A stretch of DNA of 64,000 bases. It comes from Skermanella aerolata KACC 11604. GTDB taxonomy: Bacteria > Pseudomonadota > Alphaproteobacteria > Azospirillales > Azospirillaceae. The notes below the pieces were generated by a model, which was given only the letters and a program-made list of their open reading frames with translations, did no database searches and had not been told where the DNA came from. Each line of letters opens with the position of its first letter. Positions within the stretch are counted from its first letter, which is position 1. The stretch is taken from contig NZ_AVFK01000001.1 of assembly GCF_000936425.1 (NCBI RefSeq), positions 124,001 to 188,000 on the forward strand, read 5' to 3'. Shown piece after piece: positions 1-9,706 of the stretch. The position numbers were made by a program, and so were the translations under genes.

Positions 1-954
1 GGCGGCCGCCGCAATCAGCCCATGTGGCGACGCGCCATGGGCGGAGCGGAACGAGGCGGCGAAATGCGAGCGGGAGGAATAGCCGCACGCTGCCGCGATA
101 GCTGCGATGTTGCGCTCACCGTCCTCGATCATGGCGCGGGCTCGGCGCATCCGCTCATCGGTGAGGATATGGCGCAGCGAGGTCCCCTCGTCGGCAAGGC
201 GGCGGCGCAGGGTGGCGGAACTGACGCCCAGCAAGCGGGCAAGGTCGTGGGCGCGCCAGGAATCCATCGGGGCCAGCGCTATGTGATGACGGGCACGCTC
301 CGAAAAGGTCGCTCCTGCATGTATCCGCATGATGGCCGGCAGGTGGCCGATCAGCAGCAGGATTTCCATGACCCGGTGTTCGGCAAGGCTGGCATCCAAG
401 TCGGTGCGGCTCAGCGCCATGGCGGCATGGGAGATGGTGTCGACGGCCTGGGGCGTCAGGTCGATGCCCGGATCGTGCGGCTTGCGCGTCGACACGGCCA
501 CGGCCTTGCCCCGGCGCGGATGCGCTTGGGCGACCCGCCGCACCAGATCGCGCGGGAGGGTGATGAAGACGGCACGGTAGCGGCCCGATGCTTCGTCTGG
601 CCGGTTGACGATGTCGAACGACTGCCCGGCGGGCAGGACGAACGGCTCGCCGGGATGGAACTCGAACATGTCGCCTGCGAGGTGGACCTCCTTGATGCCG
701 TCCAGGACGACGATCAGCGCCGGTTCGTTGATCGTCATGTCGCGGATCGTTTCCACCGCGCGGGCGTGATACGTGGCGAGCTTGGTGATCGGCGTGCCGC
801 CGTTCGGTCCGGCGAATTGGCTGTCATCGCCGCCTTGGAGGCTGCCGGCGATGCGCCGGCGCAGCTCGGCGGCGAGCGGTCGGGGCGGGATGCCGGCGTC
901 GATAGCAGAGCGGCTGGCCATGGGGAGGCTCGTTCGGTCGTGGGCGTCCGTCAT
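1..954 (-). CDS. AraC-family transcriptional regulator (C-terminus cut by window edge)
   Basis: The minus strand reads open for 318 codons from ATG at 954 to base 1 with no stop, so only the last few residues are missing. Residues about 40-200 look like the AraC-type ligand-sensing half, which in related regulators has a cupin-like core (here LAGDMFEFHPGEPFVLPAG). Residues about 225-315 hold the two helix-turn-helix motifs: WRAHDLARLLGVSSATLRRR, then IAAIAAACGYSSRSHFAASF, the classical AraC C-terminal signature. The protein should bind DNA and respond to an unidentified small molecule. It diverges from the YbhB-like gene at 1070 across about 115 bp, so it may control that gene or itself. An in-frame ATG 11 codons downstream is an alternative start. 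Confidence 0.85.
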   Translation of the reverse strand, partial: MTDAHDRTSLPMASRSAIDAGIPPRPLAAELRRRIAGSLQGGDDSQFAGPNGGTPITKLATYHARAVETIRDMTINEPALIVVLDGIKEVHLAGDMFEFHPGEPFVLPAGQSFDIVNRPDEASGRYRAVFITLPRDLVRRVAQAHPRRGKAVAVSTRKPHDPGIDLTPQAVDTISHAAMALSRTDLDASLAEHRVMEILLLIGHLPAIMRIHAGATFSERARHHIALAPMDSWRAHDLARLLGVSSATLRRRLADEGTSLRHILTDERMRRARAMIEDGERNIAAIAAACGYSSRSHFAASFRSAHGASPHGLIAAAA

Positions 955-1069
955 GATAGCGCAGTTCGGGATCATCATTGAGCGTTTTAGGACCATTTCC
1001 GCCTGTCCCCACTGGCATCTTGACGCAGCGAAACGGTCGTAACGATCAAGTGGATGACGGGGAAGATCG

Positions 1070-1627
1070 ATGATGTTGAAAGCTGCGGCGACCGGCCTGT
1101 TGCTGGCTGGATTCATGAACGGACCGGCTCTGGCGGGGGACTTCGCGGTCACCAGCCCGAGCCTGTCCGACGGAGCGACGATCGGCGATAAGCATCTCTT
1201 TGCCGGTTTCGGATGCACGGGCGGCAACAAGTCGCCCGCGCTGGCATGGACGGAGGCGCCCGCCGATGCGAAGAGCTTCGCCGTGACCGTCTACGATCCG
1301 GATGCACCGACCGGCAGCGGCTGGTGGCACTGGGTCGTCTTCAACATTCCTGCCGGCACGGCGGAACTGAAGGAAGGGGCCGGCGACCCCAAGGGAACAT
1401 CGCTGCCGGCCGGCAGCGTGCAGAGCGTGACCGATTTCGGCCAGCCCGGCTTTGGCGGTCCATGCCCGCCGGCGGGCGACAAGCCGCACCGCTACATCTT
1501 CACGGTTCATGCGCTGAAGCTGGAAAAGCTGCCGTTGGAGACCGGCGCATCCGGGGCGATGGTCGGGTTCTTCCTGGGTCAGAACACGATAGCCAAGGCG
1601 TCGGTAACCGGCATCTACGGGCGCTGA
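1070..1627 (+). CDS. YbhB/YbcL-family (PEBP/Raf kinase inhibitor-like) exported protein
   Basis: A 185-residue protein with an N-terminal hydrophobic signal peptide (about residues 1-23, likely cut after GPALAG). The mature part has the hallmarks of phosphatidylethanolamine-binding proteins: the DPDAPTGSGWWHWVVFNIP block that lines the ligand pocket, and the later GPCPPAGDKPHRYIFTVHAL block. Length fits the bacterial YbhB/YbcL family. The physiological ligand is unknown for most bacterial members; an anion or phosphoester-binding pocket is typical. The predicted location is the periplasm. The gene stands alone, diverging from the AraC-type regulator, which is therefore a candidate controller. 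Function beyond the family name is not established. Confidence 0.88.
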   Translation: MMLKAAATGLLLAGFMNGPALAGDFAVTSPSLSDGATIGDKHLFAGFGCTGGNKSPALAWTEAPADAKSFAVTVYDPDAPTGSGWWHWVVFNIPAGTAELKEGAGDPKGTSLPAGSVQSVTDFGQPGFGGPCPPAGDKPHRYIFTVHALKLEKLPLETGASGAMVGFFLGQNTIAKASVTGIYGR

Positions 1628-2084
1628 TCTCAAATGGGGACGGGGAACCGCACGTCCCAAACGAAGTACCCGCCTTCCCGCCGAATTTCCCCATCTGGAA
1701 ATCTGGCGGGAGACGGCTGAAAGTTGTTTTAAGACTATAGTTGACGATACGCGCGGAGCGACCGCGATCGTTAAAATATCCCTAAGTTGCAATGGATGGC
1801 ATGCAGGTCTGGATTTACGGCTATCGACACAGTCTGGCTGTGCTGGGGCTGGAAGCGCTCGGCGCTCCCAGGCTGAGCACGTGCCTGCGTCTGGTGTCCG
1901 GCCTGATCGGCTGCCTTCAGGCGCTTGATGCGCCTGTCATCGGATATCGCGGCCAGCGCAGGCTGGCGGGGTCGCCGCCCTGAACCAAGGATTCGAGCGT
2001 AAGCCGCAGAGTTTCGCGGGCTTCCGCTTGTTCATCCGTCCCTGAAGTTTGGGTTTGTGGTTCTCGGTTCTCCCGGAGAAACAG
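1628..2084 (+). other. Intergenic stretch, no supported gene
   Basis: About 457 bp between the YbhB-like gene and the acyltransferase. A 63-codon open frame beginning at 1792 is present but has no clear ribosome-binding site and no recognisable family. A more AT-rich patch around 1720-1785 could carry the promoter of the downstream gene, but no convincing -35/-10 pair was found. A long minus-strand frame entering this region is the shadow of the acyltransferase gene. Confidence 0.4.
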
Positions 2085-3269
2085 GTGCGTTTTCAGTCGC
2101 TCGACAGCTGGCGAGGGCTTTGCGCCGTCCTCGTCGCGCTGCTTCACTACCATGCCGCATGGCATCTTTATGATTTCCCGCTGATTCGGAACAGCTATCT
2201 GTTCGTAGACTTCTTCTTCGTACTCAGCGGCTTCGTGATCGCGCACGCCTATGGACACCGGATCGGCGATCTGACGGATTTCGGCCGGTTCGTCGTTCTG
2301 CGGTTCGGCAGGCTCTGGCCGCTTCACGCAACGGTGCTTGGGCTTTTCCTGGTGGTTGAGCTGGCGGCATTCGCCCTCGAGCCGTGGCTCGGCGGAACCT
2401 ATCCGCGGCCACCCTTCACCGAGTCCCGATCCGTCTTTGCGATCCTGACCAACATCCTGATGGTCCATTCTCTTGGTTTTCACCCCGATGTGACCTGGAA
2501 CTTCCCGAGCTGGTCTATCAGCGTCGAATTCTACACATATCTCGTCTTCGCAACCGTTCTGCTGGTGCTGCCCCGCTACCGGATCGCAGCCTCGGTGGCG
2601 TTGATCCTCTTCGCCGTGGTGGTGCTGGTGATGATCGGACCCGGATCGATGGACGTCACCGTCCACTACGGGATCTTCCGCTGTCTGGCCGGCTTCTTCC
2701 TGGGTTGCCTGGCGTTTCGCGCCTACCGGGCGACTACGGCACGGTTGGGCCGAGGCGGGACGATGCCCAGGGCCGATCTGGTGGAAGCGGCCTGCATGGT
2801 GCTGGTGCTCGCCTTCATCGCGGTTGCGGGAACGGGGCCGCTGTCGTTCCTGGCTCCCCTGGTCTTCACGGTTGCGGTCTACGTCTTCGCGTTCGAGGGC
2901 GGCGTGGTGTCCCGGTTCATGAAGCACCCGATACTGCTCCGACTCGGAGCGCTTTCCTACTCGATCTACATGGTCCATGCCTTCGTCCTGCTGATCCTGG
3001 AAAATTTGGCCTCCATCGCCGGCAAGCTGCTGGGTGTGCCGCTGGAGACGGTGCGGACCGTCAACGGCAGCCGGATCGGCCTGCTGGACTTCGGCAATCC
3101 CTGGATCATGGACGGCTTGGCGCTCGTCTATCTGGCGGCGGTGATCGCCTTGGCGTCGCTGACCTACAGATACGTCGAAGTCCCTGGCTACGAAGCCGCC
3201 AAGCGCTTCGTGAACCGGAGGGGACAGGGGGTGCCACGGCTGCCGGGCCGTGCGATCTCGCGTAACTGA
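2085..3269 (+). CDS. Membrane-bound acyltransferase (acyltransferase 3 / OafA-YrhL family)
   Basis: About 394 residues of alternating hydrophobic helices, opening with FQSLDSWRGLCAVLVALLHY. This holds the conserved first-helix LDxxRGxxxxxVxxxHY pattern of acyltransferase-3 proteins, including the catalytic-type His. SYSIYMVHAFVLLIL near the end is a second typical block. These inner-membrane enzymes transfer acetyl or other acyl groups to exopolysaccharide, O-antigen or other extracytoplasmic glycans; the acceptor cannot be told. I place the start at GTG 2085, because GGAG lies 6 bp upstream at 2075-2078. A TTG at 2049 in the same frame is longer but lacks such a site. The gene appears monocistronic, with no glycan cluster around it. 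Confidence 0.85.
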   Translation: MRFQSLDSWRGLCAVLVALLHYHAAWHLYDFPLIRNSYLFVDFFFVLSGFVIAHAYGHRIGDLTDFGRFVVLRFGRLWPLHATVLGLFLVVELAAFALEPWLGGTYPRPPFTESRSVFAILTNILMVHSLGFHPDVTWNFPSWSISVEFYTYLVFATVLLVLPRYRIAASVALILFAVVVLVMIGPGSMDVTVHYGIFRCLAGFFLGCLAFRAYRATTARLGRGGTMPRADLVEAACMVLVLAFIAVAGTGPLSFLAPLVFTVAVYVFAFEGGVVSRFMKHPILLRLGALSYSIYMVHAFVLLILENLASIAGKLLGVPLETVRTVNGSRIGLLDFGNPWIMDGLALVYLAAVIALASLTYRYVEVPGYEAAKRFVNRRGQGVPRLPGRAISRN

Positions 3270-3450
3270 AAGCAGGTAAATGGACTGGTCAGGATTGGGT
3301 TTGATTTCACGACTAGCCCATTCGTCACCGGTTCCCGTCCAATTGGATTGCAGTGCCGCTATACCTCATTGCCCGTGCCACCTCGCCGATTTTGGGGATA
3401 GTCGCGGGACACGTCCGAATACAGGGGCGGGGCAATATGAGGAAACCGAT

Positions 3451-3906
3451 ATGGCGTTGAAAAGGAATTTGGCGGTTCTGGCCGTTACGATCATGATCGC
3501 CGGCTGCGCTTCGCAGCAGCAGGGAGCAGAGACCGCTTCGGGAGCGTCCTCCGCCGGTTCTGCGGCTTCGTCCAACTCCAATGTGCGGACGGTCAAGTCG
3601 CGGGACGGCTCCTTCGAGGGCGAGATGGTCGGCACGCCGGCTGCCAGGAGCAAGTTCGCCAAGCTTCAGATCGGCATGACGATGAGGGAGGTTTCCGGCC
3701 TGATCGGAGCGCCGGACGACATGATCCGCCATGAGACGGGAAAGCGCTGGATTCCCTTTTACTTCGGCAACGATGCGCAGCGATTGCAGGTCATCTACAA
3801 GGGCGAAGGCTGCCTGACCTATACGGGAGGCAACGTCTTCGGCGGAGGCGACAGCGAGTTGATCCGGATTACGGCGGCCCCTCAAGGCGGCTGCCTGGAC
3901 ACCTGA
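3451..3906 (+). CDS. Lipoprotein with SmpA/OmlA (BamE)-like domain
   Basis: A 151-residue protein starting at ATG 3451 behind TGAGGA. The N-terminus is a lipoprotein signal (LAVLAVTIMIAGC, lipobox IAGC), followed by a Ser/Ala/Gly-rich linker. From about residue 65, FAKLQIGMTMREVSGLIGAPD resembles the first helical part of the BamE/SmpA fold, and RWIPFYFGNDAQRLQVIYKGEG the beta-strand part. The protein should be membrane-anchored in the periplasm. The in-frame extension up to 3280 is unlikely to be translated because it would bury the signal peptide. True BamE identity is doubtful; more probably this is a family member of unknown role. Confidence 0.7.
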   Translation: MALKRNLAVLAVTIMIAGCASQQQGAETASGASSAGSAASSNSNVRTVKSRDGSFEGEMVGTPAARSKFAKLQIGMTMREVSGLIGAPDDMIRHETGKRWIPFYFGNDAQRLQVIYKGEGCLTYTGGNVFGGGDSELIRITAAPQGGCLDT

Positions 3907-4014
3907 GGGCGTGTGTGCGGCCTGCCTCCTTATTTATGGGTAGGGTGATGCCGGTCACAGGGGATACCGTGGAGCCGGCGCATCTTGTGCGTGTCCTATC
4001 CACGAGGCGCTTAG

Positions 4015-4320
4015 ATGACGATCAAGTTAGGTGCTGTTTCCCTGCTGGCCGGCTGCATCCTGGTGTCGGCCTGCACCATGAACCATGGGGAGCGGCGCGC
4101 CGCGACCGGCGGTGCGCTGGGCGCGGGTGCCGGCGCCGCGGGAGGCTACATGCTCGGCTACGATCCTCTCGGCGGCGCCCTTGTCGGAGGCATCGGCGGC
4201 GCGCTGCTCGGCGCGCTGACCACGCCCGACAGGGGCGGACGAGAGGTCCATCATCACTATCGCCGTGATAACGGCCACCATCACGGCCACAAGAAGCGGT
4301 GGCGCCGTGACTACGACTGA
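4015..4320 (+). CDS. Small glycine-zipper lipoprotein
   Basis: A 101-residue protein with a lipoprotein signal (lipobox VSAC near residue 20). It is followed by a glycine-rich segment (ATGGALGAGAGAAGGYMLG, then GGALVGGIGGALLGAL) typical of glycine-zipper 2TM/SlyB-like outer-membrane lipoproteins. The tail is strikingly basic and His-rich (REVHHHYRRDNGHHHGHKKR), which could bind metal or anionic surface polymers; that is inference. The gene stands alone, about 108 bp after the preceding lipoprotein, and ends just before a strong hairpin terminator shared with nrdJ. The exact role is unknown. Confidence 0.75.
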   Translation: MTIKLGAVSLLAGCILVSACTMNHGERRAATGGALGAGAGAAGGYMLGYDPLGGALVGGIGGALLGALTTPDRGGREVHHHYRRDNGHHHGHKKRWRRDYD

Positions 4321-4343
4321 GGTCTTGCAGCCGGGTTGAAAAG

Positions 4344-4375
4344 AAAGGCGCGAGGGATTGCCCCCTCGCGCCTTT
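4344..4375. terminator. Bidirectional intrinsic terminator between lipoprotein gene and nrdJ
   Basis: A 13-bp perfect stem (AAAGGCGCGAGGG / CCCTCGCGCCTTT) around a 6-base loop lies between two convergent genes. The A-run on the left and T-run on the right make it usable from both strands. Confidence 0.8.
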
Positions 4376-4409
4376 CCCATTCCGGACTATTTTTCAGCTC
4401 AGATGCGGC

Positions 4410-7400
4410 TTAGCTGCATCCGGTCGTCGAGCCGCAGGTGTCGCATTTCATGCAGGTGCCGTTGCGGACCAGCGTCATGTTCCCGCACTCGCCGCAGGGG
4501 TCACCCTCGTAGCCCTTGGCGCGGGCTTCGCGGATTCGCTCCATACGCTCGTCCGGCGCGGGAGACGAAGCGACGGCGACCGCTACGGCCGGCTGCGACT
4601 CGGCCGGTGACAGGGCGCGAGCGGTTGCCTCGCCGCCGCCGGCGTAGGCGGTGGCCTGGGCGCCCGCCGCTACCGCCATCGCAGCCACGGCGCGGGTGGA
4701 CTGGCCGCCGGGTAGGACGCGAAGGTTCGACCGGACATAGCCCTTGCTCGCCACCTTCTGGACCGCGTCGAGCGTGTCCTTGGTGAAGCGGTCGGCCGCA
4801 GGCGGCAGGTTGCCCTCGCCGTCGCCGGTGCCGAGGCTGTCCGGGAACAGGTCGTCCGGAGTCGCATGCGACAGGTCGGTGCGCTGAAGGTAGCTGATCG
4901 CCAGTTCACGGAAGATGTAGTCGATCACCGAGGTCGCCATCTTGATCGCGTCGTTGCCCTGGACGGGACCCGACGGCTCGAAACGGACGAAGGTGAAGGC
5001 CTCCACGAACTCTTCCAGCGGCACGCCGTACTGAAGGCCGATCGAGATCGCAATGGCGAAGTTGTTCATCAGCGACCGGAAGGCGGCGCCTTCCTTGTGC
5101 ATGTCGATGAAGATCTCGCCCAGGCGGCCGTCCTCATACTCGCCGGTCCGCAGGTAGACCTTGTGACCGCCGACGACGGCCTTCTGGGTGTAGCCCTTGC
5201 GGCGGTGCGGCAGCTTCTCGCGCTCGGCCTTCTCGCGCATCCGCTCGATGACCTTCTCGACGATCCGCTCGGCGACCATCGGGGCACGCTGGGCCGGGGG
5301 CGCGTCGATGATGGCCTGGACGGTATCGCTCTCCTCTGACTCGTCGACGCCTTCCAGGATGCTGCTGGACAGCGGCTGGCTGAGCTTGGAGCCGTCGCGG
5401 TACAGCGCGTTCGCCTTGGTGCCGAGGCGCCAGGACAGCATATAGGCGTCCTTGCACTGCTCGACCGTCGCGGCGTTCGGCATGTTGATGGTCTTGGAGA
5501 TGGCACCCGAGATGAACGGCTGGGCCGCCGCCATCATGTGGATGTGGCTCTCGGTCGAGAGATAGCGCTTGCCGATCCGGCCGCAGGGATTGGCGCAGTC
5601 GAACACCGACAGATGCTCGTCCTTCAGGAAGGGAGCGCCTTCCAGCGTCATGGCGCCGCAGCAATAGGTATTGGCCGCGTCGATGTCGGCGCGGGAGAAG
5701 CCCAGATGCGCCAGCATGTCGAAGCCGAAATCGTCCAGCGCCGCAGCCGGGATGCCCAGCACCTCGGTGCAGAACTCGACGCCCAGCGACCACTTGTTGA
5801 AGGCGAACTTGATGTCGAAGGCGTTGCCGAGGCTCTGCTCGATCGTCTTCAGGGTTTCTTCGGTAAAGCCTTTCGCCATCAGCGCCGCATGGTTGACGCC
5901 GGGGGCGGTCTTCAGCGTGCCGTGGCCGACGGCATAGCGCTCCATCTCGCCGATCTGCTCCGGCGTATAGCCGAGCTTGGCAAGGGCTTCCGGAACGACC
6001 CGGTTGATGATCTTGAAGTAGCCGCCGCCGGCCAGCTTCTTGAACTTCACCAGGGCGAAGTCCGGTTCGATGCCGGTGGTGTCGCAGTCCATCACCAGAC
6101 CGATGGTGCCGGTCGGGGCGATCACCGTGGACTGAGCGTTGCGGAAACCGTACAGCTCGCCCAGTTCCAGGGCGTTGTCCCAGGCGCGGCGGGCCGCTGC
6201 GACCAGATCCTGATCGGGGCACTGCTCGGCCTTGATGGCGACCGGCAGGACCGACAGGCCCTCGTAGTTCTCCGTCGTGCCGTGAGCGGCGCGGCGGTGA
6301 TTGCGGATGACCCGCAGCATGTGGTCGCGGTTGACGTCGTAGGCCGGGAAGGTCCCGAGTTCCTGCGCCATCTCGGCCGAGGTGGCATAGGACACGCCGG
6401 TCATGACGGCGGTGATGGCGCCGCACAGGGCGCGGCCTTCATCGCTGTCATAGGACAGGCCGGCTGCCATCAGCAGGCCGCCGAGATTGGCGTAGCCGAG
6501 GCCGAGGGTGCGGAATTCGTAGCTGAGCTGGGCGATTTCCTTGGACGGGAACTGCGCCATCAGCACGGAGATTTCCAGGACGACGGTCCACAGCCGGCAG
6601 GCATGCTCGAACGACTCGATGTCGAACTGGCCATCCGGACGACGGAAGGTCATCAGGTTCAGGGACGCCAGATTGCAGGCCGTGTCGTCCAGGAACATGT
6701 ATTCCGAGCACGGGTTCGACGCGTTGATCCGGCCAGAAGCGGGGCAGGTGTGCCATTCGTTGATGGTGGTGTCGAACTGCACCCCCGGATCGGCGCAGGC
6801 CCAGGCGGCTTCGCCGATCTTTTCCCACAGGTCGCGGGCCTTCAGGGTCTTGTGGACGTTGCCGTCGGTGCGGCGGATCAGCTGCCAGTCGGCGTCGTCC
6901 AGCACGGCTTCGATGAAGTCGTTGGAGATGCGGACCGAGTTGTTGGAGTTCTGGCCCGAAACGGTCAGGTAGGCTTCCGAGTCCCAGTCCGTGTCGTAGG
7001 TCTTGAACTTGATCGAGGTATAGCCCTGGCCAGCGAACTGGATCACGCGCTGGACGTAGTTCTCCGGGATCATGTCCTTGCGGGCGGCCACGATCGCCTT
7101 CTTAAGCGCCTTGTTCTCCTTGGGGTCGAGGCGCTTGGGATCGGTCGGGGAGAAGCCTTCGGTGGCTGCCAGCATGACCGCGTTCATGTGGCGCGACGCC
7201 AGCTTGGAACCGGCGACCAAGGCCGCGACCTTCTGCTCTTCCGTGACCTTCCAGTCGATATAGGCTTCGATGTCCGGGTGATCGAGATCGACCGTGACCA
7301 TCTTGGCGGCGCGGCGGGTGGTGCCACCCGACTTGATGGCGCCGGCGGCGCGGTCGCCGATCTTCAGGAAGCTCATCAGGCCGGAGGACCGGCCGCCGCC

Positions 7401-8138
7401 CGACAGCTTCTCGCCGTCGCCCCGGACCTTGGAGAAGTTGGAACCGGTGCCGGAACCGTACTTGAACAGGCGCGCCTCCCGCACCCACAAGTCCATGATG
7501 CCGCCGTCGCCGACCAGATCGTCGCGAACACCCTGGATGAAGCAGGCGTGGGGCTGCGGGTGCTCATAGGCCGACTCGGACGCGGTCAGCTCGCCGGTGC
7601 GGAAATCGACGTAGTAGTGGCCCTGTGCCGGGCCGTCGATGCCGTAGGCCCAGTGCAGGCCGGTGTTGAACCACTGCGGGCTGTTGGGGGCCGCCATCTG
7701 GCGGCACAGCATGTAGCGCATCTCGTCGAAGAAGGCGCGGGCGTCCGACTCGGAGTCGAAATAGCCGCCGTGCCAGCCCCAGTAGGTCCAGGTGCCGGCC
7801 AGACGGTCGAAGACCTGACGGGCCGACGTCTCGCCGACCTTGCGGCTTTCCTTCGAGACGCGCTTCAGCGCGTCCTCGTCGGCGATCTTGCGCCACAGCC
7901 AGCTGGGGACGGTGTTTTCCTCGACCGCCTTCAGGACGGCCGGAATGCCGGCCTTGCGGAAATACTTCTGCGCCAGGATATCGCAGGCGACCTGGCTCCA
8001 ATCGGCCGGGACATCGACGTTGGCGAGCTGGAAAACGACCGAACCATCGGGATTGCGAATCTCGCTGGTGGTGGTGCGGAATTCGATGCCGTCATAGGCG
8101 TCCCGTCCTTCGGTCGTAAAGCGTCGCTCAATCCGCAT
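4410..8138 (-). CDS. nrdJ: Adenosylcobalamin-dependent (class II) ribonucleotide reductase
   Basis: A 1242-residue protein starting at ATG 8138. It reduces ribonucleotides to deoxyribonucleotides using adenosylcobalamin as the radical source, independent of oxygen. Visible signatures are [10 protein letters not shown] (active-site Cys region), [39 protein letters not shown] (Asn, Cys and Glu of the catalytic radical centre, shown by NPCSE), and [19 protein letters not shown]. The C-terminal tail [19 protein letters not shown] carries paired CxxC motifs for metal binding or dithiol re-reduction. Length matches the long alphaproteobacterial NrdJ type. The gene is monocistronic and ends at the shared terminator. 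About 145-175 bp upstream are two candidate NrdR boxes. No cobalamin riboswitch was found in the leader. Confidence 0.97.
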   Translation of the reverse strand: MRIERRFTTEGRDAYDGIEFRTTTSEIRNPDGSVVFQLANVDVPADWSQVACDILAQKYFRKAGIPAVLKAVEENTVPSWLWRKIADEDALKRVSKESRKVGETSARQVFDRLAGTWTYWGWHGGYFDSESDARAFFDEMRYMLCRQMAAPNSPQWFNTGLHWAYGIDGPAQGHYYVDFRTGELTASESAYEHPQPHACFIQGVRDDLVGDGGIMDLWVREARLFKYGSGTGSNFSKVRGDGEKLSGGGRSSGLMSFLKIGDRAAGAIKSGGTTRRAAKMVTVDLDHPDIEAYIDWKVTEEQKVAALVAGSKLASRHMNAVMLAATEGFSPTDPKRLDPKENKALKKAIVAARKDMIPENYVQRVIQFAGQGYTSIKFKTYDTDWDSEAYLTVSGQNSNNSVRISNDFIEAVLDDADWQLIRRTDGNVHKTLKARDLWEKIGEAAWACADPGVQFDTTINEWHTCPASGRINASNPCSEYMFLDDTACNLASLNLMTFRRPDGQFDIESFEHACRLWTVVLEISVLMAQFPSKEIAQLSYEFRTLGLGYANLGGLLMAAGLSYDSDEGRALCGAITAVMTGVSYATSAEMAQELGTFPAYDVNRDHMLRVIRNHRRAAHGTTENYEGLSVLPVAIKAEQCPDQDLVAAARRAWDNALELGELYGFRNAQSTVIAPTGTIGLVMDCDTTGIEPDFALVKFKKLAGGGYFKIINRVVPEALAKLGYTPEQIGEMERYAVGHGTLKTAPGVNHAALMAKGFTEETLKTIEQSLGNAFDIKFAFNKWSLGVEFCTEVLGIPAAALDDFGFDMLAHLGFSRADIDAANTYCCGAMTLEGAPFLKDEHLSVFDCANPCGRIGKRYLSTESHIHMMAAAQPFISGAISKTINMPNAATVEQCKDAYMLSWRLGTKANALYRDGSKLSQPLSSSILEGVDESEESDTVQAIIDAPPAQRAPMVAERIVEKVIERMREKAEREKLPHRRKGYTQKAVVGGHKVYLRTGEYEDGRLGEIFIDMHKEGAAFRSLMNNFAIAISIGLQYGVPLEEFVEAFTFVRFEPSGPVQGNDAIKMATSVIDYIFRELAISYLQRTDLSHATPDDLFPDSLGTGDGEGNLPPAADRFTKDTLDAVQKVASKGYVRSNLRVLPGGQSTRAVAAMAVAAGAQATAYAGGGEATARALSPAESQPAVAVAVASSPAPDERMERIREARAKGYEGDPCGECGNMTLVRNGTCMKCDTCGSTTGCS

Positions 8139-8625
8139 CTCAGTAATCCCTGTTTAGCTTGGCGCTGTGTCAGCCCGATCTCGATCCCTGCACCGGCTTG
8201 CGGCCTGGATGAGAGGCCGACCTTGTCGCAGCGCCGTTGGAGCAACGGGCCGCGATATCCTGTGCTTGGTGACGGAGTGTGCCACAAGTTCTGGTACAGG
8301 CAACAAGATTTTGGGGTTGACGTTCCACCCGGCACCAAATCGTGTGTGCCGGTGTGCTCGGGGAGCCACTGAATCGTCATGTCGGGGGGAATGTGGAAGA
8401 CAGCGTAGCGGGCTGCCGGGGCTGCGTAAACCCATTGACAGGGGGGCGCGGAATCATGCGATTGGGCCTCCCGATTCGCGGATCGCCAGAGCAGCCTATC
8501 GGAGGGCGTTCCGTTATTCCGCGGCATTTGCGCTGTCCGGCTGGACGCGGACAAACCCAGGTGCCATATTCCGCCCCGACGAAAAAGTACGTAAATGGGG
8601 TTCGTCCCCGTGTCAGCGAGCGGCC
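8139..8625. other. nrdJ / NDUFA12 divergent intergenic region
   Basis: About 487 bp with no supported gene. It must hold the nrdJ promoter on the minus strand and that of the NDUFA12-like gene on the plus strand. I searched the minus-strand leader for the conserved core of the cobalamin riboswitch and did not find it; the only regulatory-looking elements are the NrdR-box candidates near 8282-8313. Confidence 0.5.
8282..8313 (-). promoter_or_regulatory. Candidate pair of NrdR boxes upstream of nrdJ
   Basis: Read on the minus strand, CCCCAAAATCTTGTTG (core CAAAATCTTG, plus-strand 8304-8313) matches 8 of 10 core positions of the NrdR box consensus CwAtATaTwG. A weaker dyad, CCAGAACTTGTGG, covers 8282-8294. 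Their centres are about 20.5 bp apart, close to two helical turns. NrdR is the ATP/dATP-sensing repressor of ribonucleotide reductase genes. Assignment is by eye from the remembered consensus. Confidence 0.4.
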
Positions 8626-9012
8626 ATGAAAGAACGTATCTCCTTCAACACGTATATGTCGAACTTGCAAATCCGCCTGTTCACGTGGCGCCGCGGCGAG
8701 CTGGTCGGCACCGACCCGTTCGGCAACACGTACTATCGTGACAAGAAGGCGACCGGCCAGCGCGAACGCCGGTGGGTGCTCTACAACGGCGAGCCGGAAG
8801 CTTCCAAAGTTCCGCCGGAATGGCATGGCTGGCTGCACCACACGGTGAAGGAGCCGCTGAAGGAAGGCAGCGCCTTCCATAAGTCCTGGCAGAAGCCCCA
8901 TTTGCCCAACGCAACCGGCAGCCTGACGGCGTACCGGCCGCCAGGACACACGCTGGAGGGCGGCGTGCGGGAGCGCGCCACCGGCGACTACGAACCCTGG
9001 ACGCCGAGCTGA
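8626..9012 (+). CDS. NDUFA12-family NADH:ubiquinone oxidoreductase accessory subunit
   Basis: A 128-residue protein whose body (IRLFTWRRGELVGTDPFGN, then RRWVLYNGEPEASKVPPEWH and GWLHHT) is the signature of the 17.2-kDa NDUFA12 family. This is a peripheral accessory subunit of respiratory complex I in mitochondria and alphaproteobacteria. It should sit at the cytoplasmic face of the enzyme and aid its stability or assembly. The start at ATG 8626 is chosen over an in-frame ATG at 8656; neither has a strong ribosome-binding site. Typically for the group, it lies away from the nuo operon and beside mlaD, DUF2155 and aat genes, which follow here. Confidence 0.9.
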   Translation: MKERISFNTYMSNLQIRLFTWRRGELVGTDPFGNTYYRDKKATGQRERRWVLYNGEPEASKVPPEWHGWLHHTVKEPLKEGSAFHKSWQKPHLPNATGSLTAYRPPGHTLEGGVRERATGDYEPWTPS

Positions 9013-9062
9013 CCGGCCGTCGGCGCCGGACCGGACCAGGGTTATCCACCGAGGGATTTTGA

Positions 9063-9632
9063 ATGCGCAGGAATACCATTGAAACCGTGCTCGGCGGTGT
9101 CGTCATCGTCGTGGCGGGTTTCTTTTTGGTCTTTGCCTATACCAGCGCCGACCTGAGACGTGTCGATGGCTACGAGGTCACGGCCAACTTCTCCAGTGTC
9201 GGAGGTCTGCAAAGCGGCAGCGACGTGCGCATCAGCGGCGTCAAGGTAGGTACCGTCACGAGTCAGACGCTCGATCCCAGCACCTATCTTGCCGTCGTCC
9301 ACATGTCGATCGATCCCAGCATCAAGCTGCCCAAGGACACCGTGGCGGTGATCGCGAGCGAAAGCCTGCTGGGCGGCAAGTACATGTCGCTCCAGCCCGG
9401 TGGCGATCCCGACGAGATCCAGCCGGGCGGCCGGATCGACTTCACGCAGTCCACTCCGGGCCTGGAGCAGCTGCTGGGACAGGTGATCTTCAGTATGCAG
9501 CAGGGTGGCCAGCCGAGCACGCAGCAGGGTGGCGGGCAGCAAGGCGATGGGCAGCAGGGGCAGCCTCCCCAGCCGGCGACGCCTCCTGCGGCACAGGGCG
9601 GCGCCGCTCCCGGCGGACTGCTCGGAAACTGA
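9063..9632 (+). CDS. mlaD: MlaD-family outer-membrane lipid asymmetry transport protein
   Basis: A 189-residue protein, near the usual length of MlaD. Residues about 8-27 form a single transmembrane anchor (VLGGVVIVVAGFFLVFAYTS). Residues about 38-115 are one MCE domain (VTANFSSVGGLQSGSDVRIS, then GVKVGTVTSQ and SESLLGGKYMSLQPGG). The C-terminal 45 residues are a Gln/Gly/Pro-rich low-complexity tail. MlaD forms the periplasmic substrate-binding hexamer of the MlaFEDB phospholipid transporter. Here it stands without mlaE, F or B, a common arrangement in this cluster. It lies 50 bp after the NDUFA12-like gene, so co-transcription is likely. Confidence 0.88.
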   Translation: MRRNTIETVLGGVVIVVAGFFLVFAYTSADLRRVDGYEVTANFSSVGGLQSGSDVRISGVKVGTVTSQTLDPSTYLAVVHMSIDPSIKLPKDTVAVIASESLLGGKYMSLQPGGDPDEIQPGGRIDFTQSTPGLEQLLGQVIFSMQQGGQPSTQQGGGQQGDGQQGQPPQPATPPAAQGGAAPGGLLGN

Positions 9633-9706
9633 GGTTCGGAAACCGACGCCGGCGGTCTGCTGTTCGCACCTATGTCCAATCATAGATCAGGCGGGAGAGC
9701 GGACCC

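Noticed and set aside
1792-1983. 63-codon ORF before the acyltransferase
   Set aside because: No ribosome-binding site, no family resemblance and ordinary shadow-like composition.
5538-8372. 944-codon plus-strand open frame opposite nrdJ
   Set aside because: Shadow of nrdJ caused by high GC in third codon positions; no recognisable protein.
8139-8470. Cobalamin riboswitch in front of nrdJ
   Set aside because: A GCCACTG string occurs at 8365-8371 but on the wrong strand, and the other conserved cores are missing.
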